Below, one piece after another: positions 43,230 through 51,969 of a stretch of 64,000 nucleotides of DNA. How positions within the stretch are numbered: the first letter of the stretch is position 1; each line of letters starts with the position of its first letter. Made by a program: the position numbers and the translations under genes. The stretch comes from Pseudomonas sp. Irchel s3f7. Lineage in GTDB: Bacteria > Pseudomonadota > Gammaproteobacteria > Pseudomonadales > Pseudomonadaceae. The DNA lies in contig NZ_FYDO01000017.1 of the NCBI RefSeq assembly GCF_900187615.1, positions 62,001 through 126,000 on the forward strand, written 5' to 3'. The notes beneath the pieces are model-generated. The model was not told where the DNA came from, did not search any database, and saw only the letters and a program-made list of their open reading frames with translations.

Positions 43230-43892
43230 TTACAGGGCGTGCAACTGCTCGACGGCGCCCGCCCCCACAAACTCGTTGTAACCCGATAGGATCACGTAGA
43301 TCGCGAAATAGCAGAAGATCGCAGCCGATGCCATATAGGAATAACGCAACAACTTATCGCCCAGCAACTTGCCGCCGTGGCTCGCGGCGAAGCACAGGCC
43401 GGCTGACCAGAGCAAACCCGCGCAGAGGAAACCGCCGAGAAACAGTGCCGAGCTGAGCGGGCCACCACCGCCGGAACGGGCGATCAGCGTGCCGCCAACG
43501 GCCGCGAACCAGAGAATCGCGCTGGGGGAGGACATGGCGAGAAAAATACCGCGCAAGAACTCCTTGCGATGGGAGTTGTTTCCCACCTCCGCCGTCTGGG
43601 CGAGCACTGCCTCGTGGTGAATCGCCGAATAGATCATCTTCGCCGCGAAGTACACCAGCAGCGCCGAACCACCGATCCACAGCACCCAACGCACGGTTTC
43701 GTACTGCAGCAACACCGTCATGCCGGCCAGCGCCAGCACGGCGTAGATCAGGTCACCCACACAAGTCCCCAACCCCAGCGCAAAGCCTTGAAAATAGCCG
43801 CGCTGCATGGCCAGCGTGATCATCGCAATATTGGCCACGCCAATGTCCAGACACAGCGACAGGCTCAACAAGAAGCCACTGGTAAATTCCAT
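43230..43892 (-). CDS. LysE-family amino-acid exporter
   Basis: 220 residues, six predicted membrane helices. The N-terminal GFLLSLSLCLDIGVANIAMI is the LysE/RhtB signature, and MSSPSAILWFAAVGGT another. Inner-membrane efflux of an amino acid or derivative. Follows the GyrI-like gene's orientation; likely separate. Confidence 0.88.
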   Translation of the reverse strand: MEFTSGFLLSLSLCLDIGVANIAMITLAMQRGYFQGFALGLGTCVGDLIYAVLALAGMTVLLQYETVRWVLWIGGSALLVYFAAKMIYSAIHHEAVLAQTAEVGNNSHRKEFLRGIFLAMSSPSAILWFAAVGGTLIARSGGGGPLSSALFLGGFLCAGLLWSAGLCFAASHGGKLLGDKLLRYSYMASAAIFCYFAIYVILSGYNEFVGAGAVEQLHAL

Positions 43893-44031
43893 CGAACCCT
43901 ATCCTTCGGACACATTTGTTTGATTTGAGGCTGGACAGTCTGCCACAGCTGACCGTACATTCCGCCACAGGTCACCGCAGTGACCAGCGTCGCTCGGACG
44001 GTTCCGGGCGCTTACGTTATCCGAGGCAACA

Positions 44032-45249
44032 ATGGCCGAACAAGGTTCGCCGCGCCGCTTTGCGCGCATAGATCGACTCCCCCCTTACGTTTTCAACATC
44101 ACTGCCGAGCTGAAGATGGCCGCCCGTCGTCGTGGCGAAGACATCATCGACTTGAGCATGGGCAACCCCGACGGCCCCACGCCGCCGCACATCGTCGAAA
44201 AACTTGTGCAGGTCGCTCAGCGCGAAGACACCCACGGTTACTCCACGTCCAAGGGCATTCCGCGCCTGCGCCGGGCGATTTCCAACTGGTACAAGGAACG
44301 CTACGAGGTCGACATCGACCCGGAAAACGAAGCCATTGTCACCATCGGTTCCAAGGAAGGCCTGGCGCATTTGATGCTGGCCACCCTCGACCAGGGCGAC
44401 ACCGTGCTGGTGCCCAACCCGAGCTACCCGATTCACATCTACGGTGCCGTGATTGCCGGCGCCCAGGTGCGGTCGGTGCCGCTGGTGCCGGGTGTGGATT
44501 TCTTCGCGGAACTGGAGCGAGCCATTCGCGGGTCGATTCCGAAGCCGAAGATGATGATCCTCGGTTTCCCGTCCAACCCGACCGCACAGTGCGTGGAGCT
44601 GGATTTCTTCGAGCGTGTCATCGCCCTCGCCAAGCAATACGACGTGCTGGTGGTGCACGACCTGGCCTACGCCGACATCGTCTACGACGGCTGGAAAGCC
44701 CCGTCGATCATGCAGGTGCCAGGCGCCAAAGACATTGCGGTGGAGTTTTTCACCCTGTCCAAAAGCTACAACATGGCCGGCTGGCGCATCGGCTTCATGG
44801 TCGGCAACCCGGAACTGGTCAACGCCCTGGCGCGGATCAAGAGCTACCACGACTACGGCACCTTCACCCCGCTGCAAGTCGCGGCGATCGCGGCGCTGGA
44901 AGGCGATCAACAATGCGTGCGCGACATCGCCGAGCAGTATCGCCAACGCCGCAACGTGCTGGTCAAAGGCCTGCATGAGCTGGGCTGGATGGTGGAAAAC
45001 CCGAAGGCATCGATGTACGTCTGGGCCAAGATTCCCGAGGCTTACGCGCATTTGGGCTCGCTGGAGTTCGCCAAGAAACTGCTGGCCGAGGCCAAGGTTT
45101 GCGTCTCACCGGGTGTTGGGTTTGGTGAGTATGGCGATGATCACGTGCGATTCGCCCTGATCGAAAACCAGGACCGGATCCGCCAGGCCGTACGTGGGAT
45201 TCGCGGGATGTTCCGGGCAGATGGCCTGGCCACCAAGTCCACCACCTGA
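44032..45249 (+). CDS. alaC: Alanine transaminase
   Basis: 405 residues, class I PLP aminotransferase. The PLP lysine is in TLSKSYNMAGWRIGF, and other family marks are MGNPDGPTPPHI and DLAYADIVYDGW. Highly similar to the AlaC type that makes alanine from pyruvate and glutamate. REP and terminator follow, separating it from convergent gntP. Confidence 0.92.
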   Translation: MAEQGSPRRFARIDRLPPYVFNITAELKMAARRRGEDIIDLSMGNPDGPTPPHIVEKLVQVAQREDTHGYSTSKGIPRLRRAISNWYKERYEVDIDPENEAIVTIGSKEGLAHLMLATLDQGDTVLVPNPSYPIHIYGAVIAGAQVRSVPLVPGVDFFAELERAIRGSIPKPKMMILGFPSNPTAQCVELDFFERVIALAKQYDVLVVHDLAYADIVYDGWKAPSIMQVPGAKDIAVEFFTLSKSYNMAGWRIGFMVGNPELVNALARIKSYHDYGTFTPLQVAAIAALEGDQQCVRDIAEQYRQRRNVLVKGLHELGWMVENPKASMYVWAKIPEAYAHLGSLEFAKKLLAEAKVCVSPGVGFGEYGDDHVRFALIENQDRIRQAVRGIRGMFRADGLATKSTT

Positions 45250-45255
45250 CCTGGC

Positions 45256-45343
45256 TTGTAGGAGCCGGCTTGCTGGCGATGCAGGCGACTCGGTTTAACG
45301 TATAACCGCGTCGATGCGATCGCCAGCAAGCCGGCTCCTACAG
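45256..45343. repeat. REP pair, inverted
   Basis: TGTAGGAGCCGGCTTGCTGG-CGATG and inverted ATCGCCAGCAAGCCGGCTCC-TACAG, with 45 nt between. Confidence 0.88.
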
Positions 45344-45360
45344 GGGTTTGCATCAGACAC

Positions 45361-45388
45361 AAAAAAACCGCATCGCTGCGGTTTTTTT
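45361..45388. terminator. Bidirectional terminator between alaC and gntP
   Basis: AAAAAAACCGCA-TCGC-TGCGGTTTTTTT: 12-bp stem flanked by A/T runs, between convergent genes. Confidence 0.92.
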
Positions 45389-45404
45389 GTGCCTGTCGAT
45401 TCGC

Positions 45405-46757
45405 TTAAACGAACAGCGACAACAACAGAATAAAGCCCAGGGCCACCACGGAGAGGATGGTTTCCATCGCAGTCCAGGTCTTGAAGGTTTCAGCCACGGT
45501 CATGTTGAAGTACTGCTTGACCAGCCAGAAACCGGCGTCATTCACGTGCGACAGGATCAACGAACCGGCACCGGTGGCCAGCACCAGTAGCTCACGGTTC
45601 ACACCCGGAATCATCCCCACCACCGGCACCACGATGCCGGCACCCGTGATAGTCGCCACGGTCGCCGAACCGGTGGCGATACGGATCACCGCCGCCACCA
45701 GCCAGGCCAGCAGGATCGGCGAGATCTGTGCGTTCACTGCCATGTGGCCGATCACGTCGCCCACACCGCTGGTCACCAGCATCTGTTTGAAGCCACCACC
45801 GGCACCGATGATCAGGATGATCGCGGCGGTCGGCGCGAGGCTCGCATCCAGCCATTTCATCATTTGGCTGGAACCGATGCCCTGCTTGTAGCCGAAGGTA
45901 TACAGCGACAGCAGCAATGCCAGCAGCAACGCCGAAATCGGGTGACCGATCAGGTCCATAAAGGCGCGGAAAATGTTGCCGTCCGGCAGCACCACGTCGG
46001 CAAAGGTTTTTAGCAGCATCAGGAACACCGGCAGCAGCACGGTCACCAGGGTGATGCCGAAGCTCGGCAGCTCAGCCGAATCGGTTTCGCGCGCCAGTTG
46101 ATCCACCAGTTCCTGGTTCGGGTGACCGGGAATGTGCTTGGCGATGAACGTACCGAAGATCGGGCCGGCAATGATGGCGGTTGGCAGCGCTACGATCAGG
46201 CCGTACAGAATGGTTTTACCGATGTCGGCACCGAACACGCCGATGGCCAGCAGCGGCCCCGGGTGCGGCGGCACCAGGCCATGTACGGCGGACAGACCGG
46301 CCAGCAGCGGGATACCGATCTTGATGATCGACACGCCGGTACGGCGGGCCACGATGAACACCAAAGGAATCAGCAACACGAAGCCGATTTCGAAGAACAG
46401 CGGAATGCCGACCAGGAACGCGGCGAACATCATTGCCCACTGCACCTTGTCCTTGCCGAAGGCGCGGATCAACGTCTGTGCAATCTGATCCGCACCACCT
46501 GATTCGGCCATCATTTTGCCGAGCATCGTACCCAGCGCCAGGATGATGCCGACGAAACCAAGCACGCCACCGAAGCCGTCCTGGAACGCCTTGATGATGG
46601 TGCCGATCGGCATGCCGGAGGTCAGGCCGAGGAAGGCAGCGGCGATGATCAGTGCGAGGAACGGGTGCAACTTGAACTTGGTGATCAGGACGATAAGCCC
46701 GATCACCGTGACCACTGCATCGAGCAGCAGGAACGTCTCGTGGGACATGCCAAACAT
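45405..46757 (-). CDS. gntP: Gluconate permease, GntP family
   Basis: 450 residues with about 12-14 membrane helices. Family markers: KLHPFLALIIAAAFLGL near the start, LGTMLGKMMAESGGADQIA, and HVNDAGFWLVKQYF near the end. Imports D-gluconate, which GntK then phosphorylates for the Entner-Doudoroff route; eda and pgl lie at the far right of this window. A perfect palindrome (46814-46825) lies 57 nt upstream. Convergent with alaC. Confidence 0.93.
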   Translation of the reverse strand: MFGMSHETFLLLDAVVTVIGLIVLITKFKLHPFLALIIAAAFLGLTSGMPIGTIIKAFQDGFGGVLGFVGIILALGTMLGKMMAESGGADQIAQTLIRAFGKDKVQWAMMFAAFLVGIPLFFEIGFVLLIPLVFIVARRTGVSIIKIGIPLLAGLSAVHGLVPPHPGPLLAIGVFGADIGKTILYGLIVALPTAIIAGPIFGTFIAKHIPGHPNQELVDQLARETDSAELPSFGITLVTVLLPVFLMLLKTFADVVLPDGNIFRAFMDLIGHPISALLLALLLSLYTFGYKQGIGSSQMMKWLDASLAPTAAIILIIGAGGGFKQMLVTSGVGDVIGHMAVNAQISPILLAWLVAAVIRIATGSATVATITGAGIVVPVVGMIPGVNRELLVLATGAGSLILSHVNDAGFWLVKQYFNMTVAETFKTWTAMETILSVVALGFILLLSLFV

Positions 46758-46813
46758 TGGGGGTGTCTCCTGGTTGTTGTTGTTATTAAAGCGGGTTAAT
46801 CAGAAGTGGTGAG

Positions 46814-46825
46814 GACAGCGCTGTC
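46814..46825. promoter_or_regulatory. GntR operator-like site before gntP
   Basis: GACAGCGCTGTC, a perfect 12-bp palindrome, followed by TTTGC. Related sites lie before gntK and gntR. Confidence 0.7.
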
Positions 46826-46838
46826 TTTGCAAGCACAG

Positions 46839-47372
46839 TCATACCGCCTGTTTCAGGCCGTTCGCCTGCCACCACGCATGAGCCTGCGCCGCCAGTTGCC
46901 CGACACTGTTGGTCGAAGCATCCAGCGCCAGGGTCAACGGCTCGCCCACAGGCGATTCGAGGGTGGCGAACTGGCTGTCGATCAGGGTCGACGGCATGAA
47001 ATGACCCGGCCGATGGGAGACGCGGTCGGCAGCGACTTCAGGGGTCAACTCAAGAAACACGAAACCCAGGCCCGGCAAGGCACTGCGCAGACGTTCGCGA
47101 TAAATGTGTTTGAGGGCCGAACAGGTCAACACCGGGCGCTCGCCCCTGGCATCGATACGACGCAGTTCATCGCACAGGCTGTCGAGCCAGCCGGCACGGT
47201 CTTCGTCGTTCAGGGGGGTACCCGCGCTCATCTTTTCAATGTTGGCGGCAGGGTGAAAGGAGTCGCCTTCAATGGCAGTGGCGCCGCTCAGATGGCACAG
47301 GGCCTCGCTGACGCACGTCTTGCCGCAACCGGCAACGCCCATGATGACCAGGGCGGTGATGGGATGATTCAT
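46839..47372 (-). CDS. gntK: Gluconokinase
   Basis: 177 residues, thermoresistant-type gluconokinase. P-loop VMGVAGCGKT, EGDSFHPAANIEKMSAGTPL substrate region, and CSALKHIYRERLR. Phosphorylates gluconate to 6-phosphogluconate. Upstream of gntP on the same strand with an 81-nt gap; each has its own operator-like site. Confidence 0.95.
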   Translation of the reverse strand: MNHPITALVIMGVAGCGKTCVSEALCHLSGATAIEGDSFHPAANIEKMSAGTPLNDEDRAGWLDSLCDELRRIDARGERPVLTCSALKHIYRERLRSALPGLGFVFLELTPEVAADRVSHRPGHFMPSTLIDSQFATLESPVGEPLTLALDASTNSVGQLAAQAHAWWQANGLKQAV

Positions 47373-47390
47373 GTAACACCTCAGCGCGCA

Positions 47391-47402
47391 GACAGCGCTA
47401 CC
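47391..47402. promoter_or_regulatory. GntR operator-like site before gntK
   Basis: GACAGCGCTACC (10 of 12 palindromic positions), followed by TTTGCC, 19 nt upstream of gntK. Confidence 0.65.
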
Positions 47403-47496
47403 TTTGCCGGTTATGACACTCGATCAAAAGCAGAAGTTGCCGACGCCTTTCTTGTCATTTTGTGGGTTGCAGCTGGTTAAGTCCCGACGCCAAAAA

Positions 47497-47521
47497 GCGA
47501 GGATCAGGCGAACCCTCGCTC
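47497..47521. other. Inverted repeat in the gntK-gntR gap
   Basis: AGCGAGG-ATCAGGCGAAC-CCTCGCT: a 7-bp stem, not followed by T. May be in the gntR leader. Confidence 0.4.
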
Positions 47522-47541
47522 ACGCATTGCAGCTGCATCGA

Positions 47542-47553
47542 GACAGCGCTACC
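47542..47553. promoter_or_regulatory. GntR operator-like site before gntR
   Basis: GACAGCGCTACC, identical to the gntK site, followed by TTAGTGCC, 34 nt upstream of gntR. Suggests autoregulation. Confidence 0.65.
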
Positions 47554-47586
47554 TTAGTGCCTTGAATTTTGTTTGGCAAGCCGTCG

Positions 47587-48618
47587 ATGACCCCAACTAA
47601 AAACGATAAAAATACCCGCACCACTGGCCGCCCTACCCTGAACGAAGTGGCGCGACTGGCTGGCGTCAGCCCGATCACCGCTTCCCGCGCCCTGCGCGGG
47701 GTCAGCACGGTGGCCACCGAACTGGTGGAAAAAGTCCAGAAGGCCGCGCTGGAACTCAATTACGTGGTCAATCCTGCCGCCCGCGCCCTGGCCTCGGCCC
47801 AGAGCCATTCGGTGGTGGTATTGGTGCCGTCGTTGTCCAACCTGTTGTTCATCGACACCCTGGAAGCCATTCATCAGGTTTTGCGCCCCAAGGGCTTCGA
47901 AGTGCTGATCGGCAACTTCCATTACTCGCGCGATGAAGAAGAAAACCTGCTGCGCAATTACATGGCGTATCAGCCGCGCGGCCTGTTGCTGACCGGTTTC
48001 GACCGCACCGAAAGTTCGCGTCGGATGATCGAAGCCAGCAACATTCCGTGTGTGTACATGATGGAACTGGACAGCGCCGCCGGGCTCAATTGCGTCGGTT
48101 TCTCGCAGTTGGCGGCCGGTGAAACGGCGGCCGAGCATTTACTGTCACGCGGGCGCAAGCGCCTGGCTTACATCGGCGCGCAGCTGGATCAACGCACGTT
48201 GCTGCGCGGCGAAGGTTTCCGCAAAGCGCTGAAAAAGGCCGGCCTGTATGACCCGGATCTGGAAGTGCTGACGCCCCGCGCCTCCTCCGTCGGCCTCGGC
48301 GGCGAGCTGTTCCTGCAACTGCTGGCCAGTCAGCCGGATGTCGATGCGATCTTTTTCGGCAACGACGACCTGGCCCAGGGAGCTTTGCTCGAAGCCATGC
48401 GCTGCGGGATCAAGATTCCGGAACAGGTGGCGATTCTGGGTTTCAACGATTTGCCGATGTCAGAACACATGGTTCCGCGCCTCAGCAGCATCAACACCCC
48501 CCGCGAAGCCATTGGTCGTCGAGCGGCGGAGCAGATGCTGACGCTGATGGCCGGCAACACCGTGGCCAAACCGGTGCAGGACATGGGGTTTGAGTTGATG
48601 GTGCGCGAGAGCACATAG
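47587..48618 (+). CDS. gntR: Gluconate repressor GntR, LacI family
   Basis: 343 residues from the ATG at 47587 (an earlier TTG is less likely). The LacI-type helix-turn-helix is TLNEVARLAGVSPITASRAL, followed by the hinge ALELNYVVNPAARALA, and a periplasmic-binding-protein-like effector domain. Divergent from gntK, with operator-like sites before itself, gntK and gntP. In Pseudomonas GntR is released by gluconate or 6-phosphogluconate. Confidence 0.92.
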   Translation: MTPTKNDKNTRTTGRPTLNEVARLAGVSPITASRALRGVSTVATELVEKVQKAALELNYVVNPAARALASAQSHSVVVLVPSLSNLLFIDTLEAIHQVLRPKGFEVLIGNFHYSRDEEENLLRNYMAYQPRGLLLTGFDRTESSRRMIEASNIPCVYMMELDSAAGLNCVGFSQLAAGETAAEHLLSRGRKRLAYIGAQLDQRTLLRGEGFRKALKKAGLYDPDLEVLTPRASSVGLGGELFLQLLASQPDVDAIFFGNDDLAQGALLEAMRCGIKIPEQVAILGFNDLPMSEHMVPRLSSINTPREAIGRRAAEQMLTLMAGNTVAKPVQDMGFELMVREST

Positions 48619-48674
48619 TTTCCCCGTCGCAGCTCCTACACTTGCATATACGCCATTCTCGATGGAGTAGCCCA

Positions 48675-49310
48675 ATGGAACATGCACTGAAGATTCTCGG
48701 CAAAGCCTCGTCCATCAACGTCCGAAAAGTGCTGTGGACCTGTGAGGAACTGGGTATTGCCTACGAACGCGAGGACTGGGGCAGTGGTTTTGCATCCACC
48801 CACAGCCCCGAGTTCCTGCGCTTCAATCCCAACGCACAGGTGCCGGTGATCATCGATGAGGCTGGCGTGTTGTGGGAATCCAATACCATCTGCCGCTATC
48901 TGGCCGGCAAATACCAACACCAGCATGAGCTGCTGCCTGGCGAACCGGCGGCACGCGCCCGGGTTGAACAGTGGATGGACTGGCAAGCCATCGAGCTCAA
49001 TGCGTCATGGAGTTACGCGTTCATGGCATTGGTGCGCAAGGATCCGGAATTCCAGGACGCGCATCGTACCGACGTCAGCGTGCGTGGCTGGAACCAGAAG
49101 ATGGGAATCCTTGAACATCAACTCGCAACCACCAAGGCCTACGTGGCCGGTCCACGATTCACCCTGGCGGATATTGTCATCGGTTTGTCGGTCAATCGCT
49201 GGCTGATGACGCCGATTGACCGCCCTGATTACCCGGCAGTCGATGAGTATTTCCAACGCCTGGCGCAGCGCCCCGGATTCCTCAAATACGGCTGCAACGG
49301 CTTGCCGTGA
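48675..49310 (+). CDS. Glutathione S-transferase family protein
   Basis: 211 residues from the ATG at 48675 (GGAGTAGCCCA before it). N-terminal thioredoxin-fold GST domain: KILGKASSINVRKVLWTCEE, with the cis-Pro region NPNAQVPVIIDEAG and WESNTICRYLAGKY. C-terminal helical domain with FTLADIVIGLSVNRW. Ser in ASSIN may contact glutathione. Cytoplasmic; substrate unknown. Confidence 0.9.
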   Translation: MEHALKILGKASSINVRKVLWTCEELGIAYEREDWGSGFASTHSPEFLRFNPNAQVPVIIDEAGVLWESNTICRYLAGKYQHQHELLPGEPAARARVEQWMDWQAIELNASWSYAFMALVRKDPEFQDAHRTDVSVRGWNQKMGILEHQLATTKAYVAGPRFTLADIVIGLSVNRWLMTPIDRPDYPAVDEYFQRLAQRPGFLKYGCNGLP

Positions 49311-49326
49311 ACGGAAACGAACCCCC

Positions 49327-49419
49327 TGTGGCGAGGGAGCTTGCTCCCGCTGGGCAGCGAAGCGGCCCCCAAAAAGGAACTGCTGCGCAGTTCAACGGGA
49401 GCAAGCTCCCTCGCCACAG
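49327..49419. repeat. REP pair, inverted (REPIN-like)
   Basis: TGTGGCGAGGGAGCTTGCTC-CCGC and inverted GGGAGCAAGCTCCCTCGCCA, about 55 nt apart, between convergent GST and chemoreceptor genes. Confidence 0.88.
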
Positions 49420-49433
49420 GTTCAGCGTTGCGG

Positions 49434-50753
49434 CTAGTTCAGCTGCAACGTCGAGTTGAACTGGCTGATCGCATCCACCACATGGCGCGAGCCCTGCTGG
49501 ATTTCCAGAATCACCTCCCCCGCCTCGTTCGCCAACTCCACACCGAGCCCGGTTCGACTCAAACTTGACTGCATGCTCGACACCGCACTCAACGACAAAT
49601 CGTGGTTCTTGCGCACCACCTCGACAATTTCCAGCGTCGCCTGGCTGGTGCGCGCCGCAAGACTGCGCACTTCATCGGCCACCACCGCAAACCCTCGTCC
49701 GTGCTCCCCGGCGCGAGCCGCTTCGATGGCTGCGTTGAGTGCCAGCAAGTTGGTCTGATCGGCAATGCCGCGGATCGTCTGCACAATGGTGCCGATGATG
49801 TCGGACTGCTTGCTGACAGCGTCGATGCTCACTGCCGCTTCGTTCAAGTCCTTGGAAATGTCCTGGATGATCTGCACCGTTTGCTGCACCACCTCGGACC
49901 CTTTGCGCGCACAAACATCGTTTTGCACGGAGGTGCTGTGGGCCGATTCAGCGGCGGTTTGCAGGGTCGTCATCTGGTGAGTGATGTCGCTGGCAAACTT
50001 GACGACTTTGTACAGGCGGCCCTTCGCGTCGAACAACGGGTTGTAGGAGGCTTCGAGAAAGATCGTCTGACCTTGCTTGTTTTTGCGCTCGAAACGATGG
50101 GAGTGATATTCGCCGCGATTGAGCGAAGCCCAAAAATTCTTGTAACCCTGGGACTCGGCTTCAGCACGATGACAAAACAGACTGTGGTGTTGCCCCACCA
50201 CTTCGTTGAGCGTGTACTGCATGGTTTTCAGGAAGTTTTCATTGGCGGTGATCACGCGGCCCTCAGGGGTGAACTCAATCACCGCCATCGAGCGTCCGAT
50301 CGCTGCAAGCATGCTTTGGTTTTCATGTTCCTTGTTGACCCTGGCAGTGACCTCGGTCGCGACTTTGATCACGCTCCTGACCTGGCGATCGGGGCCCATC
50401 ACCGGCATGTAACTGGCTTCGAGCCAGATTTCCCTGCCGGCCTTGTCCAACCGCAAAAACGTGCCGCTCAGCGGCTCGCCACGCGCCAGATCACGCCACA
50501 ACTTGGTGTAGGCGTCGCTGCGGTAATACTGTTCTTCACAAAAAATGCGGTGATGCTTGCCGCGCACTTCATCGGCGCTGTAACCCATGGCGCTGCAGAA
50601 ATTCTCATTGGCCTCGATCACGAAGCCATCCGGGGTGAATTCAATCATCGCCATCGAACGACTGACCGCCGCCAACTTGGCATTGGCCTCGGTCAGTGCA
50701 CAACTGAATCGTTCGATTTCCAGCAGGTCAGCCTTGTGATGTAGGTTGAACAT
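49434..50753 (-). CDS. Soluble PAS-PAS chemoreceptor, BdlA-like
   Basis: 439 residues with no membrane segment. Two PAS domains (MAMIEFTPDGFVIEANENFC near residue 35 and MAVIEFTPEGRVITANENFL near residue 155) followed by a short methyl-accepting signalling domain with the hairpin tip GIADQTNLLALNAAIEAARA. No HAMP domain. Layout and length are as in BdlA of P. aeruginosa, which controls biofilm dispersal, but PAS-PAS-MCP proteins are several in fluorescent pseudomonads, so orthology is not certain. Confidence 0.85.
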   Translation of the reverse strand: MFNLHHKADLLEIERFSCALTEANAKLAAVSRSMAMIEFTPDGFVIEANENFCSAMGYSADEVRGKHHRIFCEEQYYRSDAYTKLWRDLARGEPLSGTFLRLDKAGREIWLEASYMPVMGPDRQVRSVIKVATEVTARVNKEHENQSMLAAIGRSMAVIEFTPEGRVITANENFLKTMQYTLNEVVGQHHSLFCHRAEAESQGYKNFWASLNRGEYHSHRFERKNKQGQTIFLEASYNPLFDAKGRLYKVVKFASDITHQMTTLQTAAESAHSTSVQNDVCARKGSEVVQQTVQIIQDISKDLNEAAVSIDAVSKQSDIIGTIVQTIRGIADQTNLLALNAAIEAARAGEHGRGFAVVADEVRSLAARTSQATLEIVEVVRKNHDLSLSAVSSMQSSLSRTGLGVELANEAGEVILEIQQGSRHVVDAISQFNSTLQLN

Positions 50754-51041
50754 AGTCGTATCACCTTCGGCGCGTTCTTTTGATTAATGAAAGTTGCTGG
50801 TCTTTCACATCCACCACTACGTTCCACGGAACAGGCACACGCGTTCCTCCAATAAGAAGGAATTGTCAGGTGATAAATGATGATCAATCGGAGGGTCCCT
50901 ATACCGGCACTCTCATCAAGACATCCTTCTCTTGATAGCCCGCACGCGGGCCAGCCCTAACAGACTCGTCAAGTAACTCCATTTAACGCAAGGCTCCTTT
51001 GGTCAAGTGTGGGTGCCTTGAATTGCGCACTCTGACCGCCA
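50754..51041. other. Non-coding stretch upstream of the chemoreceptor gene
   Basis: Part of a 545-nt gap. It should hold the promoter of the chemoreceptor gene. A GC-rich CCCGCACGCGGG stem lies near 50940. I see no credible gene. Confidence 0.4.
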
Positions 51042-51069
51042 ATATCGACCTGTCCAGCATGGTCGATAT
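51042..51069. repeat. Inverted repeat ATATCGACC-N10-GGTCGATAT
   Basis: A perfect 9-bp inverted repeat with a 10-nt loop (TGTCCAGCAT) in the middle of the gap. Could be an operator or a hairpin; no T-run follows. Confidence 0.6.
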
Positions 51070-51257
51070 CGTTAGTTACACGTCAGCATAGCCAGCAGCG
51101 CCCCTCTTGCAAGGCCACTAATCGGCCATCATGGGGACAAAATCGGTTCAGCGTCCGCAGGGCCGTGAGAAAAATGTATTTCGGTACCGACGAACGGTAA
51201 AAAAAGACCCTCAATTCAGCGGTTTACAAGGGAAGTCCTGCAGATTGTTTTCAGCGA
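51070..51257. other. Non-coding stretch
   Basis: No credible gene on either strand; overlapping open frames are shadows of the Lys-rich gene or lack start signals. Confidence 0.35.
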
Positions 51258-51284
51258 ATCGCTCCCACATTGCATGGGAGCGAT
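51258..51284 (-). terminator. Hairpin after the Lys-rich small gene
   Basis: ATCGCTCCCA-7 nt-TGGGAGCGAT, a perfect 10-bp stem 15 nt past the stop of the small gene. No long T-run, so termination is likely but not certain. Confidence 0.6.
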
Positions 51285-51298
51285 CAGTCAACGCGGGC

Positions 51299-51409
51299 TC
51301 AGTGACCGAACACGTCAACCTTCTTGGCTTTTTTATCAGCACGTTTTTCGATGGCGGTTTTCGCCGGTTTCTTTTTCGCCGCTTTCTTTGAATCCATACC
51401 TTTGGACAT
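51299..51409 (-). CDS. 36-residue Lys-rich hypothetical protein
   Basis: An ATG with GGAG 8 nt upstream opens a 36-codon frame: MSKGMDSKKAAKKKPAKT, then AIEKRADKKAKK, ending VDVFGH. About a third of residues are Lys, arranged as in AlaLys-rich DNA- or RNA-binding tails. I recall similar short Pseudomonas proteins without known function. It is too short for most gene finders. Confidence rests on the good ribosome site, non-random composition and the hairpin after the stop. Confidence 0.65.
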   Translation of the reverse strand: MSKGMDSKKAAKKKPAKTAIEKRADKKAKKVDVFGH

Positions 51410-51510
51410 GACACGTACTCCACACACTGGGATGTGAGATCAGGTATACACCTATCCCCTCGCGCATGTTCTTTTATAATCGCCCGTTTTGCGCACCGAC
51501 AGTCGAAGAC

Positions 51511-51921
51511 ATGCCCAGCACTCAATACAGCCGACTCGACGAGCCGTTATGGCCGTTGATGAACAAGTTCTATCGCGCCCACCAGTCGTCAATGAAAGCC
51601 GTCCGTGACGCTCAGTTATGGGTGGCCCGGCGTGACGAAATCGTTGCCGTGCTGTGTCTGCGCCCGGTGTCCGGCGGGCATTGGCTGACGGGGCTGTTTG
51701 TCGATCCGGGCTGTCGCGAGCAAGGGATTGCGGCGGGACTGATCGAGGCGGCGGTGAAGGATTGCGAACTCCCGGTGTGGTTGTTCTGTCATCCGGATCT
51801 GCGGGGGTTTTATGAGCGTCGCGGCTTTACGTTCGATCCGCAGATGCCTTACGCGATGGTTGAGCGTTTGACGCGCTATGCGCGCAGCAAGCCGATGATT
51901 GCGATGGGATTGACCCCATAA
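51511..51921 (+). CDS. GNAT family N-acetyltransferase
   Basis: 136 residues from the ATG at 51511, in preference to a longer frame. LTGLFVDPGCREQGIAAGLI is the acetyl-CoA loop; HPDLRGFYERRGFTFDP the C-terminal motif. Substrate unknown. A REP palindrome follows the stop. Confidence 0.8.
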   Translation: MPSTQYSRLDEPLWPLMNKFYRAHQSSMKAVRDAQLWVARRDEIVAVLCLRPVSGGHWLTGLFVDPGCREQGIAAGLIEAAVKDCELPVWLFCHPDLRGFYERRGFTFDPQMPYAMVERLTRYARSKPMIAMGLTP

Positions 51922-51927
51922 ACAATT

Positions 51928-51953
51928 GTGGGAGCGAACATGCTCGCTCCCAC
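51928..51953. repeat. REP-type palindrome
   Basis: GTGGGAGCGA-ACATGC-TCGCTCCCAC, between convergent GNAT and def genes. Confidence 0.85.
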
Positions 51954-51969
51954 AGGGTTTGGGGTGGTT

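Noticed and set aside
51131..51391. 86-codon plus-strand frame over the Lys-rich gene
   Set aside because: Phe/Arg-rich antisense reading of Lys codons; weak start.
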